A stretch of DNA of 60,587 bases, from the NCBI RefSeq assembly GCF_000403785.1, contig NZ_APHJ01000034.1, positions 1 to 60,587 on the forward strand, read 5' to 3'. The stretch comes from Gillisia sp. CAL575. Its GTDB lineage: Bacteria > Bacteroidota > Bacteroidia > Flavobacteriales > Flavobacteriaceae. Made by a program: the position numbers and the translations under genes. A model generated the notes under the pieces. The model was not told the DNA's origin. It ran no database searches and was given only the letters and a program-made list of their open reading frames with translations. Each line of letters opens with the position of its first letter. The first letter of the stretch is position 1. Positions 25,889 to 33,909 of this stretch are shown piece by piece.

Positions 25889-28153
25889 TTAGTTTTCAAT
25901 TATTGTATAATATCCCTTCCAGGAAATCTCATTATTATTTAGCCTTAAACTATGCTGGCCTTCTCCATTTTTATTAGCTATTACAAGAATTAGCTTAGCT
26001 TTATTAAAACCAACAAGTTCAACAGCAGTATACTCATCATTATCCACAAGAATTTTAGCCTCTTGGATTTGGCTGAAGGAATTGTTCCCTAATTCGGTTA
26101 TTGGATTATAACTCCCATGTGGTTCTAATACCGAAACAAAAACTGCATCTCTAATATTATTTTTTCTCCAAATATAAACTGGGTCCCTCCTTAGATTGAA
26201 TTGAGGATCTGAAGCTCCAAGCCTTCCCATAATTAAACTATCTCCCTCTTTAGTCACATTTGTTAGCGTATAAAACTTGTTATTATTAGACCAAGTGAAT
26301 TTGGAATTATTAGCAGTGGAGGTCCCTGCTGCTTCTTTCCATAAATGCTGATAACCATTTTCTACGCCTAGCTTTTCAAGTTTTTCTGGTGAATTATATT
26401 CAAAATTTGTTTCTATAATTTGACCGAAATAATAAAATGGTAAGTCATATTGATTCTCTTTTTCTCCGTTCACTCTAAAAATATCGATCATCACAGGTTT
26501 TTGAAAAATGTCACTATTTATTAATGCCATAGTTCTATGCATCTGAGTATCTGGATAGGCATTATTTTCCTTTGCGCTTATAATTTGAATTTCCTGTTTG
26601 GAAAAATCTGAAAAGTATTGTTCAGAATGAAACTTGGTACCCGTATCAAAATCCCCATTAAAATGAGAAGTTTCATTTTGAACAATTGTATTATGCGCTA
26701 TACTTTGTTTTGCCCAACTGCTGTTTTCTTTCAAATATCCTCCACCATTTTTTTGTTCAATATTAACGAACCTCGCAAAACCATAATCTTGGATTACCTC
26801 TTCTCCTTCATTATAAAATGAATAAGAAAGTTTATCGTAATGTCCATGACTATCTCCTTGAGAAGTATATTTCATTACTAACGAATACATACTTTTATCC
26901 TCCTTACTATGTAAAATAGCTACACCTCCTTTATTCCCTTTTGGCCCATCCGTAAGAATAATAGACTCTTTAAGAAATTCTTGCTCTTCATTATTTTTTA
27001 ACCCAAGTGCTACAGCGAGTCCGGCATCATCTAAAGTAACCTCTCCTTGCTTTTTTGCAATGGAAAGCAGCATTGGATTATGTTCTCCATAAAAATATGC
27101 TGCATCTACAGACATGATCACAGACTTATTGAAATAAGACATTCCCTTTTGAGCATCATTAAGTGGAAAGAATTCCCCATCAGCATCAGTTAAATTTATT
27201 AACGCGAAAACCGATTTTACCAAGATGCCATCCTTATATTCAAAAATCTTTAATTCGGGCTTTTTATTCTGTAAAGCTTTCGCAAACAACATAAAAGGAT
27301 ACAATGCATATCTCTGATAGTATGGGCCTTCTGTATAGTAACCTGAAGGAGAAAAAGCTTCTTCCATATTAGCCAAAAACCCAGCTTTTTGTCCTTTTTG
27401 CTTGATTAATCCACCATCATTATCTCTTGCAGCCTCATCTATATTGTCTTCTTTAAGGCCATAAAGCGCACGGTCTACCAACTCTTCATCGTTCATTACT
27501 AAACCTATCATACCTACAGCGGCATTTCCCCAAGTACTGTGATTATGAATTCTATTAAAAAATTGAGGGCTTTCTACTGAAAGAAAATCGGCAAAAGGCC
27601 TGAATAAATTGTTTTCTAAAGTTGCTCTTTCCTCTTTACTTATCCAGTTGTAGATACTGCTATAAGCCTGGCTCATAGAAACCAACCAATTTGAATCATT
27701 TAATGACTGCCAAAATATTTTTCCTCTTGCATAAGAACGCTCTTCAGGATGTAGTGGTAATTTTGGATACATCACTGCATATTCCAAAAGCATTTTTTTA
27801 ATATAATTAGCATATTTTTCATCTCCGAGAATATTAAACAGCACTCCGGCTTTCTGCGCTGTACTATAATTTTTCTTATGTCGTTCGTGTGTATACCCAC
27901 CTGCAAGATCTTTAGGAATAGGCACCTCGATACCATTACTTATTTCTTCATCAACCTCATCCTTAATCTCCTGTAAACTCTTATCGAATAACGGGACTTG
28001 TCCAAGGTTATCTTTAATTTTCTTAAGTCCTTTTTCTGTTAATATCAATCCTGAAGATTTTGATGACACCTGATCTTGTGCCTTCGAAAATTGACTGAAG
28101 ATGAAAAGAAATAAGAAAATTCTTAAAGAGTGACTTTGAAAAGGACTTTTCAT
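25889..28153 (-). CDS. PL17 oligoalginate lyase
   Basis: A 754-residue exported enzyme (signal peptide 1-25, ending SKAQD). The alpha/alpha toroid (about 60-370) holds RIHNHSTWGNAAVG with Asn204-His205 and EGPYYQRYALYPF with Tyr278, the catalytic group of PL17 exolyases. A heparinase II/III-type beta-sandwich follows (about 400-750), with the metal-site segment QGDSHGHYDKLSYSFY. PL17 enzymes remove unsaturated monomers from alginate oligomers, often preferring mannuronate. The gene has its own promoter with GntR sites at 28236-28265 and is followed by kdgF. Confidence 0.93.
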   Translation of the reverse strand: MKSPFQSHSLRIFLFLFIFSQFSKAQDQVSSKSSGLILTEKGLKKIKDNLGQVPLFDKSLQEIKDEVDEEISNGIEVPIPKDLAGGYTHERHKKNYSTAQKAGVLFNILGDEKYANYIKKMLLEYAVMYPKLPLHPEERSYARGKIFWQSLNDSNWLVSMSQAYSSIYNWISKEERATLENNLFRPFADFLSVESPQFFNRIHNHSTWGNAAVGMIGLVMNDEELVDRALYGLKEDNIDEAARDNDGGLIKQKGQKAGFLANMEEAFSPSGYYTEGPYYQRYALYPFMLFAKALQNKKPELKIFEYKDGILVKSVFALINLTDADGEFFPLNDAQKGMSYFNKSVIMSVDAAYFYGEHNPMLLSIAKKQGEVTLDDAGLAVALGLKNNEEQEFLKESIILTDGPKGNKGGVAILHSKEDKSMYSLVMKYTSQGDSHGHYDKLSYSFYNEGEEVIQDYGFARFVNIEQKNGGGYLKENSSWAKQSIAHNTIVQNETSHFNGDFDTGTKFHSEQYFSDFSKQEIQIISAKENNAYPDTQMHRTMALINSDIFQKPVMIDIFRVNGEKENQYDLPFYYFGQIIETNFEYNSPEKLEKLGVENGYQHLWKEAAGTSTANNSKFTWSNNNKFYTLTNVTKEGDSLIMGRLGASDPQFNLRRDPVYIWRKNNIRDAVFVSVLEPHGSYNPITELGNNSFSQIQEAKILVDNDEYTAVELVGFNKAKLILVIANKNGEGQHSLRLNNNEISWKGYYTIIEN

Positions 28154-28235
28154 ACAGGCTTTAGGTTTAATGTATATTCAAAAAAATGAACTAATTATTG
28201 TATTCGATGACTATATCGATATAGTAAATTGATAA

Positions 28236-28288
28236 TTGGTTTACCAGTTTGGTTTACCAAATATAATAAAAATTTTATATGGAGCAAA
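28236..28288 (-). promoter_or_regulatory. PL17-kdgF promoter with double GntR operator
   Basis: Two units, TTGGTTTACCAG (28236-28247) and TTGGTTTACCAA (28249-28260), start 13 bases apart. On the minus strand a perfect Bacteroidota promoter reads TTTG (28285-28288), 19-base spacer, TATATTTG (28258-28265); its TTG is shared with the outer operator unit. The leader to the ATG at 28153 is about 95 bases. Confidence 0.9.
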
Positions 28289-28315
28289 TGATAGTTAAAG
28301 GAATCTTAAAATGAA

Positions 28316-30586
28316 TTATAATTTCAGGAGGTCAATCTCAAATTTTTCTCCCGGTTGAAGTTCTACTTCTTTCTTATTGACCTTTTTTGATTTGGTTATA
28401 GAACTGAAGCTTATTTTAAAAGGCTTAACTGAAAGTGACTGAACTAAGATCTTACTATCCGTTTTCTTAAGATAAATATCTGAGGATGCAGAAATATCAA
28501 TTTGAATGTTCTCTATTTTCAAACTAGATACAGAAAATAAAAATCCCATATTATCTTTTATCAATGATTTTAGATCTTCCCCTTTCAACTCCCACTGTGT
28601 CTCTAAATTTAGTTGCCATCCTTTTAAATCGGGAGTTTTTTCATCTTCATTTATTCTTGCATCAAATACTTCAAATGGATATAGAATAGTGATAAAGTTG
28701 AAGTTGGCCTCAGGCTTGGAAGAGACTATGGACCATTGCTTTCCCCGTTGTCCTGAGCTTACTACAGTATCTGCAGATTCCAACTGGAGAATATCTAGCC
28801 CGGAGCCATCATCAAAAGTAGATCTCAATAAATTTGGAGCATGTTCTGCTGTATAATGTCCTTGCCAGATTTGTTTGTAAATGTGATCTTTTTCAGCATT
28901 AAAATTATCCTTTATAATCCAAAAATCATCTTTTACAAAAATTACTTGTCTGGAATATTCTACTTCAATATTTTCAAAGCCGTTGTGACTTCCTATATAT
29001 AGATCGAGATCAGGATTCGACTTAAATACAATCGTATTTGGCTGTGGTAACTCTCCAAATTTGCCAAAGCCGCTACCTCCTTTATTAGATTTATAATCCT
29101 TTCCCTGAAGTTCGTCATCTACTAGGGCTACATTCTTAACTAAAGAATTTTTAAAAAGTTCAAGATCATCTAGTGAATAGCGCACTTGGTAATTGGGTAA
29201 AATCACTTTGCCATTGGCCATTGCCTGAATTCCCAAAATATCCCCATGTTGATGGTCTGGCTTTTTATCGTCCAAACCAGCAGAAATAACCAACATTTTA
29301 TCCTTTGCCTCCCAGCCATTACGCATTATATAATACCCGGTTTCTGTAAAAGCTAGAGATTTAAAATCTGGCTGTTTTGTTTTAATATTCTCTAACATCC
29401 CTAACTGATTCCCGCTTAAATACCAATACGTGTCAGATTCGACTTTATTAGACGCGAAAAATCCCATTCCCGGATCGTTAAAAAGCAAGTATCCCAAGGT
29501 CATCGCACCAGAAATGTCATTTCTTTCTGCCCAAGGTTTATCGGTATCATCTGAAAACACAGGGGCAGATCCGTCAGGGAAAGCAATTTTCTCTAGCGTG
29601 ATAAATAAAGATTTCAACTTTTCTTCCCATACAGGTCCTACATTAATACCACTGTTTTTTGCTAACTGATATACATAAAAATAATTTTTAATATCACTCA
29701 TGTGGTAATGCACCGTCCTTTCAAACTGAAAACCGTCTTTATTAATTTCCGCAGATAAATGTTGCTCCAACAAATCCATCGAACGTTCATACCATTTATC
29801 GGTTCCCTCAAAATCTCTTAAAAGAATACTTAACATTGCAAGTGCAGACATTCCACGAGTTTGATGATTCCCAGAACTAAATTCTTGGTTATTTTCAAAT
29901 AAATTCGCTCCATGTTGAAGCAAAGTGGCAATTGTTCTTAATTGGTCTTCATCTGAATATTGCTTTTCTCCTAAAAACATATTATGAATTTGAAGCCAGT
30001 TTAATATTCTATATCCAGAACGAAACACTTCATATACCCCGTTTCCATCGTCAATAGTTTCAAATTTATTAGCATCTAAAGCTTGGTTTAACGATTGTAA
30101 TTGGGATGTGAAATAATTTAAGTAGGTTGTATCCTTTTGCTTATAATTATAATAAAATGCTATATCAACCATTTTATGTTGCCGTGCTAAATGTCTAAGC
30201 GCATAGGCATCTACAGCTTCGCCAGTTAAATAATTAAAAGGCAATTTCCATTTAGCGTCACCAGGATATTTAGAAAGGTGATCTAAGGCTCTTTCATTAT
30301 GATGACCTTCAGATGAAGGATAAAGATTATTGTGAGTTTTAAATCTCTCATCAAAATTTTTCCAATCGTAAAAATATCTTTCTGAAAATTTTTCGCGAAA
30401 GTAAGTTGCCAGAGTTGCATTAGAAATAACGCCATTTTCATCTGCTAATGCATTTTTTACCTCAGGCTTAAGATATGTAACGAGTTCGTTATTGGGAATA
30501 ACTCTTTCTGAAGGGAAATCTTGTGCATGAATACCTGTAGTCATCGCCAAAAAGCAAAAAGGAAGAAAAATTTTAATAACTGACAT
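28316..30586 (-). CDS. Heparinase II/III-family lyase, probable alginate-acting, PL family unassigned
   Basis: A 756-residue exported protein (signal 1-21, ending IHAQD). A helical toroid (about 90-380) carries SSGNHQTRGMSALAM with Asn240-His241 and FQFERTVHYHMSDIKNYFYVY with Tyr294; a beta-sandwich (about 400-750) carries KKPDHQHGDILGIQ with His445 and His447. This is the heparinase II/III fold seen in PL12, PL15, PL17, PL21 and PL39. The motifs differ from those of the neighbouring PL17 enzyme, so it is not a simple duplicate. It begins 10 bases after the PL6 stop and shares that promoter. Its place implies alginate or a related uronan as substrate; I cannot name the family from sequence alone. 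Confidence 0.8.
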   Translation of the reverse strand: MSVIKIFLPFCFLAMTTGIHAQDFPSERVIPNNELVTYLKPEVKNALADENGVISNATLATYFREKFSERYFYDWKNFDERFKTHNNLYPSSEGHHNERALDHLSKYPGDAKWKLPFNYLTGEAVDAYALRHLARQHKMVDIAFYYNYKQKDTTYLNYFTSQLQSLNQALDANKFETIDDGNGVYEVFRSGYRILNWLQIHNMFLGEKQYSDEDQLRTIATLLQHGANLFENNQEFSSGNHQTRGMSALAMLSILLRDFEGTDKWYERSMDLLEQHLSAEINKDGFQFERTVHYHMSDIKNYFYVYQLAKNSGINVGPVWEEKLKSLFITLEKIAFPDGSAPVFSDDTDKPWAERNDISGAMTLGYLLFNDPGMGFFASNKVESDTYWYLSGNQLGMLENIKTKQPDFKSLAFTETGYYIMRNGWEAKDKMLVISAGLDDKKPDHQHGDILGIQAMANGKVILPNYQVRYSLDDLELFKNSLVKNVALVDDELQGKDYKSNKGGSGFGKFGELPQPNTIVFKSNPDLDLYIGSHNGFENIEVEYSRQVIFVKDDFWIIKDNFNAEKDHIYKQIWQGHYTAEHAPNLLRSTFDDGSGLDILQLESADTVVSSGQRGKQWSIVSSKPEANFNFITILYPFEVFDARINEDEKTPDLKGWQLNLETQWELKGEDLKSLIKDNMGFLFSVSSLKIENIQIDISASSDIYLKKTDSKILVQSLSVKPFKISFSSITKSKKVNKKEVELQPGEKFEIDLLKL

Positions 30587-30596
30587 TTTTTGAATT

Positions 30597-32906
30597 TTAG
30601 TACATTAATTTTTGCTTCAGATTCTCTTCTATTTTGATCTCACCAGAATTTTTGATGCTATTATTCTCAGGCTTCTGACCTTTTTCTCCCCAAAGGATGG
30701 CAATGTATTTTACCGAATTGTCTATAAAACTATTATCAGAAAACGTGACATTCACTATCCCTCGAGTCTTTAATAGGACCTGTGTGTTTTCTGAAGTCCC
30801 AGAGTTTTTGAAGGTGTTTCCTGTTAAGATTAGATTACCTCCAATAGTAGATTCATCATAACCGCCTCTATAATAATTTAAAACCTCCTCCTTAATATTG
30901 CTGAAATTGGAATTGGTGATGTAAACAAATTCTGCATTGTACTCTCCCTTATCATCGGTTTCTTCAGCCAAATTAATACCGCTTTGAAGATCTTTAATTG
31001 TTGAATTTGATATAGAAATTGTATCGGCAAAAGAGCGTTGAGAAACTTTGAGAAGATTTTTAAATCCGCTAATTTCTGAATTATCAATCCACAAATTATA
31101 AGCGCTGGACATATTTTCTTTTAAGGTTCCAAAAGCATCCCGATTCTTAGTTCCCTTTAATACGATATTTTCCATCTTAAGAATCCCTTCCGGATTCATT
31201 TCGAATGCTGGGGAAGAATCATTTTCTGAGAATTGAAGAATAGCTTTCTTCTTTCCTTTTTCTGACCTAATGCTAATTTTTTTATTAATTGGAATAGAAA
31301 CGTCCAGCTTATAAGTACCAGATTTTAATTCAATAATATCTTCGGAAACTGTTTTTTGGAGCACTTCCAGCAATTCGTCTGTAGTTGAAACATTAAAAAT
31401 CTTAGACTTTTTATTTTCCTTCACCGCAGTATACCAATCTGGCCCATATTCAGATATTTCGAACAAACTTTGATCTTTTTCTACAGGAAGGCTTACAGCA
31501 CCAATACTTTTAACTTCGCTTCGGTCTTTTCCAAAAATATCTTCCTCGATCTTTTCAAAATCAAAACCTGCATAAACATCTGTATGGTTTTCAACCGGGA
31601 CAAATAAATACTCGTTGATCTTTTTAATTTTAAAATCCTTTGTAATAATGCCTTTATCCTGAACTTCACTTTTATTGATACTATTTGAAATATTGTTTTT
31701 AAAACTTACTCCATCTACGATATCGTAAGCTACAATTGGAAAATTCTGTTCCTCATCATTATAAATTAAGTTATTGGCCAGAAGAATACGCTCAGGTCGC
31801 GCAGATCGAATTTCAGTAGCAGGCAACACTTCACTTTTATCTACATTAGATCCTACACTAAAATGCCAAGGAGAGATGCAATTAACATAGGTATTGAATG
31901 CAGCCACCACATCGGTCACTTGGTTGTATCTGTTCAAAGGAGATTTAGGGATTCCATTCATAACCGCTAATGGGCTTCTAAATTCTGAACCTTTTAATTT
32001 ATAAAAATAGTTATTGGTGATCCAGTGCCCAGTATTTATTACCCGAATTCCACCTATAAATTCTGAATTATCATTGCCAATAAAAACATTTCCATCGATC
32101 GTTGCATAATTACCATGTCTCAGAACCAAGGAACCTTCCGACTCGAAAAAGACATTGTGACTAAATTGATTAAAATTGGATTTGCTTGAAATAATCTCTA
32201 CTTCCCCATTACATCTATAAAATAAATTCTCGGCAACATTCACATATGCAGGGGTCATTGAGGTTTCACTAGAACCTATTTGAAGAGTCTCCCCGTGAGG
32301 ACCTCCTTTTCTAGGTCTAGGACCAAAATAATTATTAATGATTTGGTGATGAGTATTAATATTTTCATTTCCTTTTAGAAAAACTCTTAAAGTAGGTCCG
32401 GAATTAGATTTTCCTGCTATATAGCAATGGTCTAGCTGATTATTTCTTCCCCAAAATTCTATCCAGTGATCCTGAACATCACGACTTGGTTGAGTAAAGT
32501 TTTCAATTACACAATTAGTAACCCGGGAATGGTTAGCAATATTGTCATTATCTACTTTAAATTGAATCACAGAATTAGACGGAGTGTAACCGTTTTTGAA
32601 ATATAAACCGTCCACTATTAGATATTCGCCAGCTAGTTTAAGGGAAGATTTTCCTTCAATAGTTACTTTTCCCTTTTCTTCAACACTTAAAGTAATAGGT
32701 TGGTCTTTTGTTCCCTTTCCCTTGAAAATTAATTCCACGTCTTTCCAAACACCTCTAGCCATTATGATATTATCTCCTGGCGTAGCTTTAGATACCGCAG
32801 TGTTAAATTCTGTGATATTTTGAACTAGAATTTCTTTCTTGGAGACTTCTTGTGAAAAGTTTAGGCTGGAAGATAAAAGCGTAAAAAGGAGAAGGAAATA
32901 TTTCAT
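30597..32906 (-). CDS. PL6 alginate lyase, two beta-helix domains
   Basis: A 769-residue exported enzyme when read from the ATG at 32906. That start gives a clean signal peptide (MKYFLLLFTLLSSSLNFSQE); an upstream in-frame start at 32966 would translate straight through the operator and -7 box and is rejected. The N-terminal parallel beta-helix (about 25-440) is the chondroitinase-B-like PL6 catalytic domain, with the Bronsted base Lys242 in IISSKSN and acid Arg263 in LVLRHGN. A second beta-helix (about 470-769) resembles the C-terminal domain of two-domain PL6 exolyases such as AlyGC. It is first in an operon with the heparinase-fold lyase. Confidence 0.93.
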   Translation of the reverse strand: MKYFLLLFTLLSSSLNFSQEVSKKEILVQNITEFNTAVSKATPGDNIIMARGVWKDVELIFKGKGTKDQPITLSVEEKGKVTIEGKSSLKLAGEYLIVDGLYFKNGYTPSNSVIQFKVDNDNIANHSRVTNCVIENFTQPSRDVQDHWIEFWGRNNQLDHCYIAGKSNSGPTLRVFLKGNENINTHHQIINNYFGPRPRKGGPHGETLQIGSSETSMTPAYVNVAENLFYRCNGEVEIISSKSNFNQFSHNVFFESEGSLVLRHGNYATIDGNVFIGNDNSEFIGGIRVINTGHWITNNYFYKLKGSEFRSPLAVMNGIPKSPLNRYNQVTDVVAAFNTYVNCISPWHFSVGSNVDKSEVLPATEIRSARPERILLANNLIYNDEEQNFPIVAYDIVDGVSFKNNISNSINKSEVQDKGIITKDFKIKKINEYLFVPVENHTDVYAGFDFEKIEEDIFGKDRSEVKSIGAVSLPVEKDQSLFEISEYGPDWYTAVKENKKSKIFNVSTTDELLEVLQKTVSEDIIELKSGTYKLDVSIPINKKISIRSEKGKKKAILQFSENDSSPAFEMNPEGILKMENIVLKGTKNRDAFGTLKENMSSAYNLWIDNSEISGFKNLLKVSQRSFADTISISNSTIKDLQSGINLAEETDDKGEYNAEFVYITNSNFSNIKEEVLNYYRGGYDESTIGGNLILTGNTFKNSGTSENTQVLLKTRGIVNVTFSDNSFIDNSVKYIAILWGEKGQKPENNSIKNSGEIKIEENLKQKLMY

Positions 32907-32914
32907 AAGATAAT

Positions 32915-32967
32915 CTGGTTTACCAATTTGGTTTACCAAATATAAAAATATTCCTCTACTAGCCAAA
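32915..32967 (-). promoter_or_regulatory. PL6 promoter with double GntR operator
   Basis: Units CTGGTTTACCAA (32915-32926) and TTGGTTTACCAA (32928-32939) start 13 bases apart. On the minus strand the promoter reads TTTG (32964-32967), exactly 19 bases, TATATTTG (32937-32944), again sharing TTG with the outer unit. The leader to the ATG at 32906 is only about 25 bases, and the inner unit ends 9 bases from the start codon. Confidence 0.9.
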
Positions 32968-33352
32968 AATAATATCCAAAGATTCTCTATTATAAAATAA
33001 TAAAGGATCCATAACTATACCTATCAAATAATGATTTAGCTGCATAACCCAGGCAAATTTCTCTACAAATATTGTCAATAATAGTATTCTAAAAAGAATA
33101 TCGATAATTTCACTTATGACCTAATAAAGTTAGGTCAAAACCTAAAGCAAGCCAGATAACAACTTGAAAAGCTCTAGAATTAAAAGTGAAAATTTCGGTT
33201 TAGAATTAAATATTTTAATCAGTTTATAAACTTTCCTTTAACAGAATACTGTTAAAAAATGTTAGTACATCTAAAAATAATAGTTCTAAAAAGTAACTTT
33301 AAGAAGAAGAAATAAATTCTCCAAATATCTTATTAATTTAAAAATATTAAAG
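32968..33352. other. Divergent intergenic region
   Basis: About 385 bases lie between the PL6 promoter and the first tiny lysine-rich gene. It is very AT-rich. A partly repeated stretch (acttatgacctaataaag / ttaggtcaaaacctaaag, about 33112-33148) is present. No clear promoter box could be fixed. Confidence 0.35.
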
Positions 33353-33487
33353 ATGAAAACACCAAATTATGACGACAAAGTAGGAAAGCATCCAATCCCT
33401 CATGCAGAAGGAATTGCTAAAAACGAGAAAAAAGACGGCGGTGACAAGAAAAAAGATGATAATAACAAAAAGGAAGAAGGCAAATAA
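33353..33487 (+). CDS. Tiny lysine-rich hydrophilic protein (44 aa)
   Basis: An ATG-to-TAA frame of 44 codons beginning MKTPNYDDKVGKHPIPHAEG and ending in a Lys/Asp/Asn/Glu-rich tail (KKDGGDKKKDDNNKKEEGK). It has no hydrophobic segment, no Cys and no aromatic residue but Tyr6. The first half has ordinary codon use with Pro, His and Gly, unlike random AT-rich DNA, which supports a real gene. A similar tiny protein follows 138 bases on. I do not recognise the family; small highly charged proteins of this kind can be disordered stress proteins, but that is a guess. Confidence 0.5.
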   Translation: MKTPNYDDKVGKHPIPHAEGIAKNEKKDGGDKKKDDNNKKEEGK

Positions 33488-33625
33488 AATTTTGGTTAAT
33501 TTGTATGGACTATATATTTACAAGTTGAATTCAATTAGTGTAATTCAATCTTAAATTGGTTCATATTTAAAATTAATCTCAATATTCTAATCAGATATAT
33601 ATTAACCTAATTAAATAAAATAATT

Positions 33626-33775
33626 ATGAGCAAAGATAATCCAAACCCAGAGAAAACTAGTAAAAAGGAACAATCCATCAATCACGAGGCAACGCAAGGA
33701 GCGAAGATTAATCATCAAGTAAAAGATAAAAGAGAACACACAGAACCTAGAGATAATTTATCCTCTAAATCTTAA
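33626..33775 (+). CDS. Tiny hydrophilic protein (49 aa)
   Basis: An ATG-to-TAA frame of 49 codons: MSKDNPNPEKTSKKEQSINH at the start, then EATQGAKINHQVKDKREHTE and a short tail. It is rich in Lys, Glu, Asn, Gln and Ser, has no hydrophobic run, and contains the Glu-Ala-Thr-Gln-Gly and Lys-Asp-Lys-Arg-Glu patterns common in hydrophilins. It follows the 44-residue gene on the same strand and is followed by a terminator at 33838, so a two-gene transcript ends here. Function unknown. Confidence 0.5.
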   Translation: MSKDNPNPEKTSKKEQSINHEATQGAKINHQVKDKREHTEPRDNLSSKS

Positions 33776-33837
33776 TGTGAAGATTTATCTTTTCAGGTTT
33801 ACAACCTTACTAAGTTAAGTTAAGAATAGTTTAAAAT

Positions 33838-33879
33838 AATAAATTCCCATATGGTTTTATACCAATGTGGGAATTTATT
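33838..33879. terminator. Bidirectional terminator between small genes and GH31
   Basis: A 12-bp perfect outer stem (AATAAATTCCCA, 33838-33849, with TGGGAATTTATT, 33868-33879) and an inner GGT/ACC pairing, followed by GTTTTT on the plus strand. It lies between the 3' ends of the tiny gene (plus) and the GH31 gene (minus). Confidence 0.8.
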
Positions 33880-33909
33880 GTTTTTAAAACTCAGTAAATT
33901 AACCTAGAA

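Noticed and set aside
28506-28856. Plus-strand frame of 116 codons
   Set aside because: Antisense to the heparinase-fold lyase gene, which has intact motifs and operon spacing.
32907-32966. Longer start for the PL6 gene
   Set aside because: The extra 20 codons run through the operator and -7 box and hide a clean signal peptide that begins at the ATG at 32906.
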